This document shows, one piece after another, positions 11,176 to 24,037 of a stretch of 64,000 nt of DNA (position 1 is its first letter; each line of letters starts with the position of its first letter). The position numbers and the translations under genes were made by a program. Source of the stretch: Plotosus lineatus (Eukaryota; Chordata; Actinopteri; Siluriformes; Plotosidae); contig CM045737.1 in NCBI GenBank assembly GCA_024760905.1, positions 15,862,226-15,926,225 of the forward strand, read 5' to 3'. Below the pieces are notes generated by a model, which was not told the DNA's origin, ran no database searches, and worked only from the letters and a program-made list of their open reading frames with translations.

Positions 11176-12480
11176 CTGCAAGTAAAACGTGACAGCAATA
11201 ACAGCTTCGTGTTGTTTAACGCTCATAATGGATCAACTCGTTATAATACAATACAATAGATGTCCCATAAATTAAGAAGAAAATTGTCCATCCTATAAAG
11301 TACATGAATAAACATAGAGTTGAATTTTGGTTCTATTTTATTTACGTCGTCTTGTGTGAATTTGGACCCACCTCAAAGCAAAGGTTTGAGTGCTGCTAAA
11401 GACACACTCCTCATCAGCATCCCCGTCATGTGATTGGATGTCTTGTTTGGTGCTTACTGCATGCACATCATCAGACAGATGAGAGGATCCCTCAGGTTGC
11501 GAGAGGACAGCGCTGGTACTGGGTAATGCTACTGCTTCATCTACGCTTACTTCCTGGAGACCGATGTCATTCAATGCTGGCTTGGGTTGCCCAGTCCAGA
11601 GATCACTGACTACATGAGAAAACAAAAGATCTTCAAGAGAAGTTGAAATTTTATCAGATCAGAAGGTTGAATTGTCCAACTAAACAATATTTTATGGATT
11701 TTCAAATTGGAGCTAAAAACCACAGACACGGATAATACACAGTTTAACACACATGTATGCAGTGCAGAATTCATACCGTCATGTGAAAAGTAAGTAATAA
11801 ATTATGACATTAAAGATGGTGTGATGTTTTCTCATTTAAATATTTTGGGGGGGACACACAACAATTTTCACGGTGATGTACTTATTTTGTCACATGACTG
11901 TATCTCACACAGCATAATTGTCTACATCTGCAGTTTAGTATCTTGTAATGCTATACTTACAAGTGGCCATGTCCTCTAACTGGACCTTCTGCATTTCAGG
12001 TGGTTCATTTTGAGGCCTGCACCAACCATTACGACAAAGAGACATGGGGACGACGCCATAAACGTACGTCAGCATCAGAGGCACACCAACCGCTGGAAAT
12101 AAAAAAAAAAACATGTATTTCCAAATGTTTTCCCATTTCCCAGTTTCCAAAGCTTGCACATTCTTTTTCTATCCAACTAAAAAATAAAAAACAAACTTTT
12201 TAACAAGAGCACTTGGAGTGAGCAAACCTCTGCTGAGTACACAGCACACCCTACTGGGCTTGCTGTAATCCTACTCCCCCCCACCCACTCCTTCATTTAA
12301 TCATATCCAATTCCCTATCACACACAGCTCGCCAGGCCATCGCAGGGCAGAAACACGCCTACAGCTATGCAGCTACTCTTGTTGAAAGTCAGCAATGGTT
12401 CTTTTACATGAACCTCACAACATAGACAGTTCTGGATTACTGGCCCTAAGGTTGGGGGTTCAAGCTCCATATATATACTA

Positions 12481-12532
<52 letters not shown>

Positions 12533-15500
12533 TCATCATCATCATTATCCGCTAAGTCCAGGGTAGGGTTGCGGGGGCAGCAACCTAAGCAAAGAGGTCC
12601 AGAAGTCCCTCTCCCCTGCCACTTCCTCTAACTCTCCCGGGGGGACACCGAGACGGTCCCAGACAAGCCGAGAGACATAGTCCCTCCAGCGTGTTCTAGG
12701 TCGACCCTGGGGTCTCGTCCCGGTTGGACATGCCTGAAACAACACACCAGGGAGGCGTCCGGGAGGCATTCTGACCAGATGCCCGAGCCACCTCAACTGG
12801 CCCCTCTCAATGCAGAGGAGCAACGGATCTACGCCGAGCTCTCCCCGGATGGTAAAGCTTCTTACCATATCACTAAGGGAGAACCTTAATTGGGACCAAG
12901 ATCCCTACTACGCGACCATCAAAATTTGCAAAGTAGGATCACCCCCAACCCCCACTGACTGATGTATATGTACATGTATATGTGTATGTAATATCTATAA
13001 ATACATTTCAATGTGGGGGGCAGTGGTGGTCTAGTGGTATAGGGCGCTGGATCACTGATCCTAAGGTTGGGGGTTAGAGTCCCACTCTTTACAAGGTAGT
13101 CTCCCCCCCCCCCCCCCTCCAGTGCTGCTAACTGGGTTATCAAAGGCCGGCCATCTCTCTCACTGTCTATGGTGTGAGGCATGTAAAAGAACCATTGCTG
13201 ACTTTTGACAAGAGTAGGCTGTTTACACCCTGCGATGGTCTGGTGAGCTGCTCAGGGTGTACTCTGCCCTCGCCCGACATTGGCTGGGATGAACACCAGC
13301 CTCCCCGCGACCCTAATTAGAATTAAGCGGTTACAGAAAATGAACTGAATGAACTGAACAATTCAATGCTATAAATGCTTATAATAACAATTCAACATTA
13401 AAAAATAATGTATAAGATGTAAATAAAATATAAATACACACACATACAGACGCGCGCGCATGCACTCAGACGCTCACCTCACAACAATGTAATTAGTTTT
13501 GATGGGAGATTTTGGGTTGTTCTGCGTTTGTTTAGGTTTTTTTTGCATAATTGGCCTTGTTTTTGTGGCACTTTCCTTAACTTTTTCCCCTATTCTTCCT
13601 TAATTTCCTTATTTATTTATTTTTTTTAATTCAATGAATATTCAAAAAAAAAAAAAGCGATGCACTGAAGCCGCATGAATTGAAGCGCAAAGTAGCGAGG
13701 GATCCCTGTACATAACCACTGTCTCTAGAACTCAATCTTCAGGAAAGTATCATGCAAACTTGTGGCACATATTAAAATCGCAATGGCCCCTTCACGGGAA
13801 AAAAACAAGGAACAGTAATTAAACTATCGCTACTGTCAACAAAAAATCTGATGAGGGAGCAGAGACTGGGATCGCACCCTGTATTAGAGAGGGGACATTA
13901 GGTCATCATTCTTCACAGTAGAACAGAGTGGCATTGTTTATGTCTCTCTGTAGCAGTCTTGTGCTTGGGGGGGGGGGGGGGGGGGACGGGGGGGGGACAG
14001 GGCCCCTCTGTGAATCGGTTAAAAACTGGAGCAGTGCTGGAATGCTGGAATTCTATTCACAGGCAGGAAGAGAGACAGGAGAGAGGAAAGAGGAGCGAGC
14101 AAGCACCACACTACAAAATGTAAATGTGGATTCACACTATGGCACAGAGATGGATCTGACACTTCGGTGGTGAGAACAAAACAAAGGCTTAAGTCACTTG
14201 AAAATGAGAATTAGGCAGTTTAATTGGTTGACGGGGGAGGGGGGGGCAACACCTTGCTTTGTTGGTACCATAAACATGTTTGTCCCTAAAATGTGACCGA
14301 ACCTCCTTTTTGCTCTGACCACTCTAAGTTGCCTCTAAAGCCCTTACTATGGCCGTAATACTCTGAAACATGTGACTCACAAACAGCAAGAAAAGGGAGA
14401 ATACAGTCTGTCTGTCTTCCTTTCGGCTTTTTCCCTTTTACTCGGGAGTCGCCACAGCGAATCATCTGATTCGCATGTTTGATTTGGTAGAGGTTTTTAC
14501 GTCGGATGCCCTTCCTGTCACAACCCTTTTTAGCAAGGGACAGAAACACGCTGACGACTTTGCAGCTACTCTTTACGAAAGTCAGCAATGGTTCTTTTAC
14601 ATGCCTCACACCATAGACAGTGAGAGACATAGCCGGCCTTTGATAACCCAGTTAGCTGCACTGGGGGGACAGTGACAACCTTGTGGAGAGTGGGACTCAA
14701 ACTCCCGACCTTTGGATCAGCGATCCAGCGCCCTATACCACAAGACCACCACTGCCCTGAAAAGGGAGAATACAGTATGTGTGAGAAAACAAGACTGATC
14801 GACATTGTCTTAAACGAAACAACTCCGAACTAATGTCCTGTTTGTTTACAGTGAATGCAGTATGACAATACAGGGATCCCTCGTTACTTCGCGCTTAAAT
14901 TCATGTAGCTTCAGTGCATCGTGTTTTTTTTTTTTTTTTTTTTATTCATCAAATTTAAAAAATAAGAAAATTAAGGAAGAATAGGGGAAAAAGTTAAGGA
15001 TGGATAGGATCAGGAATGAGGACATCAGAGGGACAGCACATGTTAGATGTTTTGGAGACAAAGTCAGAGAGGCTAGATTGAGATGGTTTGGACATGTACA
15101 GAGGAAGGATAGTGAGTATATTGGTAGTAGGATGCTGAGGTTGGAACTACCAGGCAGAAGGCCCAGAAGAAGACCAAAGAGAAGATTTATGGATGTGGTG
15201 AAGGCAGACATGAAGGTAGTTGGAGTAAGAGTAGAAGATGCAGAGGATAGGGTGAGATGGAGGCAGATCATTTGCTGTGGTGACCCCTGAAGGGAACAGC
15301 CGAAAGGAAAAGAAGAAGAAGAAGGGGGAAAAAGTTAAGGAAAATGCTGCAAAACAAGGCCAATTGTGCAAATAAATAAATAAATAAAAAACAAAGGCAA
15401 AAAAAAAACCAAAAAAAAAACAACAACCCAAAACCTCCCATCAAAACTACTTACATTTTTATGAGGTGCGCACCTGAGTGTATGCGCTCGCATCTGTGTG

Positions 15501-17503
15501 CTCGCACACGGACGTCTGTATGTGTGTGTATTTATATTTTATTTATATCTTATGCATTATTTTTGAATGATAATTGTCATTATAAGCATTTATAGCATTG
15601 AATATGTATTTATTGATATTATATACACATATACATGTACCTATATGTCAGTCGGAGGGGGGGGGGGGGGAGGGGGGTCGATCCTACTTAGCAGAATTCA
15701 GCGGTTGCGGGGGAATCTCGCTACCAATTAACCTCAGAAAGTGAGGGATCCCGGAGCATGCATGTGTGTATATTTGTAAATGTGTGCCCAGAGCACGTAC
15801 ACATTTCACCCACAAAGAAATCCGCAACAGGAAGCAGAGCTTTGCTGTAGGAGTAAGCTGTGACACCAAAGTCTTAGTCAGCACTTTCTTCCTACATCAA
15901 CCACCTACATGAGTAACAGCCTCCTAGCAAAGGGAGGTACTGTATTCACATACTGTTTTGCATGACAGCCAGCCCGAACTCTCTCTCATGGCTAGCATTG
16001 TAGTTGATATATTACAAAGAGCGGTTCTGTAAACTGTTTTAACACCATGACCAAAGTACTGAAATCATTTTTAAAAAGAATCTCACCCACAGTGACGGCT
16101 GCTAAGACTGGAGAGACGAACACTGATGTCATGACCCCGCTGGCTACTGTCAAGTAATGTTTACTTCCTGAGATATTGTTTTTCTTACAGCGGCCATGAA
16201 CCTGAAAGATAGAGTAAGGTTTTAAATCTTAGCTGTAGATCTTGTTTATTCTTGGTATTAACATCTGTCTCAGCTGATCAGCCTATGATGACAAGAAATA
16301 AATCAAAGGACAGCTGTAAGAAGTTAAAGTATAAATCAGCAGTTTTTCAGCATGGCCTGCATACATTATATTTATTAATTAAGATTTAGGCACTGCTTAT
16401 AAGCGGAGCTCCTGGTAGATATCTCTATTGCTAGGTGTCCAAGGCTCATCGTTCATTTTCTGCAACTGTTTAATCCTAATTAGGGTCGCGGGGAGGTGGC
16501 GCCCATCCCAGCTGACTCCGGGCAAGGGCAGAGTACACCCTAGACAGCTCGCCAGGCCATCGCAGGGCGGAAACATGCTGACGGCTTTGCAGCTACTCTT
16601 GGTGAAAGTCAGCAATGGACAGTGAGAGACATGGCCGGCCTTTGATAACCCAGTTAGCTGCACTGGGGGGGCAGTGATAACTCATTGATAGTGGTGCTTG
16701 AATCCCCGACCTTAGGATCAGTGATCCAGCACCTTTACCACCAGGCCACCACTGCCTCTGGTGTCCAAGGTCTTAATCGCCAAATCAACTTCTGTTCCCA
16801 CAAGAAATAGATAAATAAATCATTTCTTCTGCATTTCCTAACTATGGTTTGGAGCAAAAGCGTAAAAGTTTAACAAGCTGATTTCCATTTTTAATTTTAT
16901 CACCTGTCTTTTTAATTCAATCATCTGTTTTAAAATGCAATTTTCCGTGTTCCCGTTCATGTTTTACATGGTTGTGTTTTTTATATTATGTGTCTAAACA
17001 GTGGTGTTTGAGCCTCTATTTTTTGGGGGGGATTTTGTTTAGTTACCAGTACAGTGGTAGCTCACCTTACGAAAGACCCAACAAACGAAAAATCCAAGTT
17101 ACGAAACGCATTTACCTAAAATTTCCGTCTCTGGATACGAAAAAAATTCACGTTACGAAACGCGCCATCTTAAAAATTCCAACAATGAGCGAGTTGCTCT
17201 CCCATTGGCTATCTCCCAACACCCTGCCCCGCTGGCCTCCCATTGGCTAGGAGGGAGCTGTATCTCCATAATACCCATGATGCTTTTCGTGTGCCTTCGA
17301 CCCATTGTTCGTCACGGAGATAATGTTTTTCGTGTTCCTTCGACCCATTGTTCGTCACGTGTAAATGACAGAGTTACTGTTGTTTCGTGAGTGTTTCGAG
17401 TGTGCTCATTGTAACTTTATTTTTTGGCTCAGGCTTTTAACCTTGCATAAACATTTGTAAGATTATAACTCTGCTAAGAAGACATGGTCAACACACGTAC
17501 ACA

Positions 17504-17549
<46 letters not shown>

Positions 17550-20500
17550 CACACGTGTGCCTGTGATTCCTGATGAAACTGATTCCTGGTGCGAGTGAAA
17601 AGAAGAAGCGGGCTCGTGGCATGCGGTTGAGTGATATCGCAAAGGAATATGGCCGAAACCCGTCTACCATCGGTATGATATTGAAGCAGAAGGAGGCCTG
17701 AAAAGGTATACTTTTATCATTTTTAAAGGGTTTAGGGGTAGTATTGTGGGCCTTGGAACGAATCAGGCCTTTTACATGTAAAATGCCACTCAACTTACGA
17801 AAAAAATCAGGTTACGAAACCACTTCGGGAACGGATTAATTTCGTAAGGTGAGGTATTACTGTATTTATAATTAATCTGCTCCAATGGCCTGGCGAGCTG
17901 TCCAAGGTGTACCCCGCACTCGCCCAGAGTTGTTCGAGATCGACTATTTAGGATTAAGGGACTGACTGTCAGATCAGAATGACATTTGGAAGCTATTCAG
18001 ATTAAACTGTAAGCTTCTACAGAACCAATTTTATAATGTTGCATTAGTAACAGGAATTCAAAAACTATCTTCATATGACTATTTAGCTGGATTTACGGCT
18101 GTTGTTCACACCAAGCTGGATTTTTCAGCAGGGTGGACTGTGTTATTAACTACTCTAAGCAAAATGACCATGAATATAACCACTGTGTTTAAGTTTTATT
18201 TCAAAATGGGTGATTTTTTATTTTATTTTTTTTTGCATCCGATTATAGAGACATCAGGAGCTATGACCTATTTGCTATAGTGGAGATACATTTGAGGCAC
18301 ATAAAAAATACCAGCTGTGAATGGAAATACTGACATTTGTTTTCAGTAGGTCTAATTATACAGATACTTACTCTGCGGCCCATGTATATCGGAATTCCCA
18401 CAATAATAACAGGTATGGCAATGCCTGCAATCAATGAGATCACCACTGGAGCCCCCAGCAGCATTCCCACCTGCCACAGGACCTTTCTTGTCTGTGACCA
18501 CGGCTTCTTTCCCCAGAAAGTGCAGCCTGAAGGACTGTGAAAATACAAAGCAAGAATGGAAAAGGAAAAACACGTATTAGATGCATGGATTATGGTGTTT
18601 AAGAAATAACTGTTAAGTTTCTGAAGTTCAGATCTTCAATTATCCTCCTGGTTCAATAACTAGTAAATGATTAGCAAAACTAGTCAAAATTACGCAAAAT
18701 AAATTTTATATAATTTTTGGCAGCAAACACTCTAAGTGGGTTTGGTGGAACACAAATGATGAGTATGCATAAAAGCACCTTACTGTGAAGTATAGGGGAG
18801 GATCAGTGATGTTGTGCACCTGATTCTCTTCCAGAGGCCAATGGAAGCTCTTAAGGTGCATGGTAGCAAGAATGCTTTGAAGAAGGTTTTTAAATCATAA
18901 TCTAGTGACTTGTGCCAAAAAACTGAAGATGGGCCATCACCGGGTCTTTCAGCAAGATAATGATCCTAAACATGTGGCCAAACCTACACAGAAATGGTTC
19001 ACCAGATACAGAATCAAGCTCCTCCAAGGGCCATCCCAGTCCCCAGACCTCAACAACATTGAAAACCTGCTGAGTGAGCTGAAGAGGAGACTGCAGAGGA
19101 GAGGACCAGGTCGCTGGATGATTTAGAGAGATTGTGCAGAGAGAAATGGTCCAAGATCCCTCTTGCTGTATTCTCCCATCTTGAGAAACATTAAAGGAGA
19201 TTAGGTGATGTTTTGTTGGTAAAAGGGGGGTTGTACTAAGTATTAACATCTAATAAATGTGGCACACATAAGTTGATATAAAATAATTATTTCTTAATGT
19301 GGATTTTTTTGCCCCATTGAATAACTGCAGGGATAGTGGTGGCCTAGTGGTGAAGGTGCTGAATCACTGATCCTAAGGTTGGGGGTTCAAGCCCCACTCA
19401 CCACAGGTTGTCACTGCCCCCCCCCCAGTGCAGCTAACTGGGTTATCAAAGGCCGGTCATGTCTCTCACTGTCTATGGTGTGATGCATGTAAAAGTACCA
19501 TTGCTGACTTTCGACAAGAGTAGCTTCAAAGCCGTCAGCGTGTTTTCGCCCTGTGATGGCCTGGCGAGCTGTCCTGGGTGTACTCTGCCCTCGCTCGGAG
19601 TCGGCTGAGTTGGGTGCCAGCCTCCCTGCGACCCCAATTAGGATTAAGCGGTTACAGAAAATGAACTGAACTGATGAATGTATGCACTTGAATTATAGGT
19701 TGGACTCTTTTTTCTTGGACTCTTTTTCCCCCCACCCATTATGGTCCGATATTATTAAGGGAAGAAAAAGTTAATTTATTAGAAGATGAAGACCAAATCT
19801 TAACCAAGGGTGCCAATAATAACGGAGGGCTGTGTATATACATACATATATATATATATTCTTGATTTAAAAAATTGTCATTGTTAGTATAATTATATAA
19901 TTAGTATAAACATCAGACTAACATCATATTGATCATTTCAAATTGGGATCATGATTGGTATTGTATGACTCCATATCAGGGGAATTTTGAATAGTCAATT
20001 AACCTAATGTGAATGTCTTTTGGCTGTTGGAGTAAACCAGAGTATCCAGAGGAAACCCGCACATGCACGAGGAGAACATGCATACTCCACACCTAAACAC
20101 TTCAACCCAGGACTTGAACCCAGGACCTTCTTGCTTTGTTGTGAAGGTACTAACCACTATGTCACTATTGCTGCCCCAAGATATTTGACTGTATTGTATA
20201 AATGAAGAGCCTCTCCTGAAAACCACATTATCAGTGTGAAATACTAATATTGTTATCAGTGATACCCAGTTTAATTATTATACAAACAATCTACTGCATA
20301 CTGCGAGTTGGGTCATATTTTGCTATCTACGCTAAATATGACTCATGATAAGCAATCTGATAGGTGTGATATTATGCCAACACCGAAAATATCACAGATG
20401 TCCATCTAATACACTCATGTATTTGAGCAAAACTTGTCTGTGCATGTTTCAATAATGTAGAGTGAGTAAAAACAAAATGCCTCTTTGGATAGATTTACGT

Positions 20501-23500
20501 ACTTTGGTGCTAGAATTAAAATCTCACCCTTACAGTCGCGAACATTGTGTAGTCCTAAAGAACTTCCAAAGAACACCCATGCATTATTACTAAAAGTAAA
20601 TTCATGGGAATACTGAGCTGATATAATCTTTGAATGATACAGGGATCCCTCGCTACTTCGCGCTTCAATTCATGCGGCTTCAGTGCATTTTTTTAAATAT
20701 TCATCGAATTAAAAAATAAGGAAATTAAGGAAGAATAGGGGAAAAGTTAAGGAAAAACGCTGCAAAACAAGGCCAATTATGCAAAGAACAAAAATAAAAA
20801 ACAACCCAAAACCTCCCATCAAAACTACTTACATTTCTATATGAGGTGCGCATCTGTGTGTGGGCATGCGTCTCTATGTGTGTGTATTTATATTTTATTT
20901 ACATCTTATACATTATTTTTCAATGTTTTTCATTGTTATTATAAGCATTTATAATGTTGAATATGTATTTATTGATATTATATACACATATACATGTACA
21001 TATACGTCAGTCAGGGGGATTGATCCTACTTCACGGAATTCGGCGGTCGCGAGGCGATCTCGGTCCTAATTAACCACAGAAAGTGGTTTACCGGGGATTT
21101 AGCTCAGTTGGTAGATCGTCCGCTTTATCCTTCAGAAGGTCGGAGTTCCAATCCGGCCGCGTCATTCCGTGAGACGTTAAAATTTGGGAGTTGTTGCTTC
21201 CTGCTTGGCACTTAGCATCAAAAGGATACAACAGCGCAACAACTGGTGCCGTACAGTGGTGACGGGTACCCGGAGCTCAGGGAGCGCTGGGGTCTCATGC
21301 GCATTGGGCATACGCATGTATGAAACTGCGCTATATAAGCATCCACAATGATAATAATAATAAAAAGTAAGGGATCCCTGTATACAGATTAAGGCCAACC
21401 AAAACTAAAATAATTTTAAAGTCAAGAAGAGTCATTTGCCAAGCCACTATATCGTACTTGGGTAGCGGGGGAGGCTGGGGTTAATTAATTTTAACCTGAT
21501 ATATTGCTTTTGGCTTTAAAGTCTTGTTTTTGCCAATGAATTACATGTAGTGTGTCTTTGGCAGTATTGAATTTCTGTTAGTGTGTTGACACACCTGAGG
21601 TAGTGCACATCTGTGATCTCTTGCATACACAGCCAGCAGAATTGACAGGCACAAACTGTGCAGTTCATACGATTGCAGCTCCCATCATTAGTCTTCATGA
21701 TATAGGCGCCACAACGAGGACAGGCTTTAATCTCCTCTGTATCTAAAACACATACACACCACAGACAAGGATTACCAAAAAGTAATAAAAGGTTAAAATA
21801 TCGGTGACGGGTGCGTCAGTGATTATTTATATTATGTATACCAGAATAACCACCATTAAAGTCCTCGTCACATTCATCTTTTGTAAACAGGGCAAGACAT
21901 TGCCTTCGTATGGAAATGTGTTGTATGTCCCTTTTATATAAACAGAGATTATTTTAAGACAATTCATTTTCTGAATTTCTGAAAGATGTAATTCTAATTA
22001 GGGTTGTAGGGACGCTGGTGCCTATCTCAGCCAACTCTGATGAGGGCAGAGCACACCCTGCACAGCTCACCAGGCCATAACAGGGCAAAAAATATGCTGA
22101 CGCCGGTATTGGAGTCTATGATTTATTATAGTCAGCAATGTTTTTTTTTTACATGCTTCTCATCACAGACAGTTAAATAACCCAGTCAGCTGTACTTTGG
22201 GGACAGCAGTGGCAACCCAGGGCTTGAACCTCTGACTTTCGGATCAGTAATCCAGCACCCTGTGACTGGGCCACCACTGCCCTGAGCTGAACTTATTTCT
22301 ACCAGGATCACAGGGAGGTACCTATTTCAGCCCACACTGCGTGAACAGTCCATTGCAGTGCAACACACTCCCACTCTTATCTTGGGCCAATTTGGAGCAG
22401 CCAGTTAGCTATCATGAAAACCCATGTAAGCATTGCGAGAACATACAAACCACACAGCAACACTTGAGCCGTGGGTATACTTAAAAATGCCATCAAAATT
22501 GTCCACAAAACTGTTCTCCCAAAACAATAAAAGATGGTAAACAGCCTTCCAATGTTGTCACCCCAACATTTTGTGCCATACCTCCACCAGATTCCTCACT
22601 GAAGACATAGAGTGCAGAGGCATCATTGCTGCCCAGTGTGTGGCGAGCACGCTGTCTTCTGGCTTGATCACAGGTCTGGTCTGGATGCCACAGCTGACGA
22701 CAGTGGTAACAGAACTCTGTGTCACAACCTTCACGGCCACAGCTGAGCTTAGGACACTCGGCACATCCATAGGCTATCACTGCGTAACTGATCAAGCAGT
22801 AACATGGTACATATCATCACATTTCAATTACATTATCTGTAATTGGACTAAAAACATTTGGGTATAAATCTAAATCTGAATTGAATCAACTGACTGAGGG
22901 TTATGTGCATAGCACTTCTATTGGATGACGTGGGCAACCCAATAAAAAAAAATCTCAGGAACATGTTACAAATTTTAAACATTTAAAGAAATATGGACAG
23001 CGGAGAGGCAAACAACTAATATACCAAAGTAGAATGATTCAGGACATGACTTATCCGTTCTGCCAATTAGCTTAAGCAGTAAACTTAGGGGACGGATCTT
23101 TGTGGACATATATGGATTAATTATTTTAACATTTTGATGTCAGATGCTCATAAAATTCTACCATTGTTAGGCAGAACACATTTTACTCCAACAGCTATAA
23201 TTCAGGATTGAATCAAATGGATTCACAACTGGGTTCTCAGGAACTCTTTAAAGAGTGGGGCGTGGTCATTAATAAAGACATATGTTTGGCACACTGTAGC
23301 AATGTTCTACTTTGTCAGTGCATCTCTTGTGATGTCTGGGTCACTCAACATAAATGGCCACCATCAGTCAATCACCGCAAAAGCAATCAATAACTTACGG
23401 GATCTGACAACTACCCCACCCTCTTCCTTCAGGGAAAAAAAAAACATAATCAACCAATCACTGCCTTGCATCTGGTGGGAAATATCCAATCAAATGCTGC

Positions 23501-23987
23501 TTTGTCCCCCTGCCCATGCAACACCATACTGTGCATGAAGCAGCACTCAGAGCAGAGCTTGTGTGAGTGAATGGGGACATGGTTTGGCAAGGTCCTCATA
23601 GAGCTGGGAAGGAGTTAGCCAGCGCTATAAAGAGATGCTACTTTCAAATTTTGCAAGGTTTCCAAACTAACAAGTCCAGTTTTTAATTCAGAATCACAAA
23701 TCTTAAAAGTATATTGATCTGTGTTATGTTTATTGCTGTATGGAACTTGGAAAAGTTGTGCATGGAGTCCACCAGTCGCCATGGTTATATTTTCGGGTTG
23801 AAAGTAAATGATCCACGACTATGGTTGGAATTTGGCTACAATAGGCTTCTTTCGGTGAAAATGCTGCTTCTTCAACTAATAAAAAGTACCAAATAGTCTC
23901 TGCCTGATGTTGATGTAGGTGAATGTATCTGTATTAGCTATGCAATAATAAGAAAGTGTAAAAAAGTGCAATGTTCAACTATGTACA

Positions 23988-24037
<50 letters not shown>

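Noticed and set aside
14286..14675. Long open frames in S1 copies on both strands (also 9284-9643, 48519-48812, 53005-53866)
   Set aside because: The same peptides recur in every S1 copy with an RTE tail; they are SINE translations.
21093..21168. A functional tRNA gene
   Set aside because: A- and B-box-like sequences are present, but the D and anticodon stems do not pair and the sequence runs into a SINE body.
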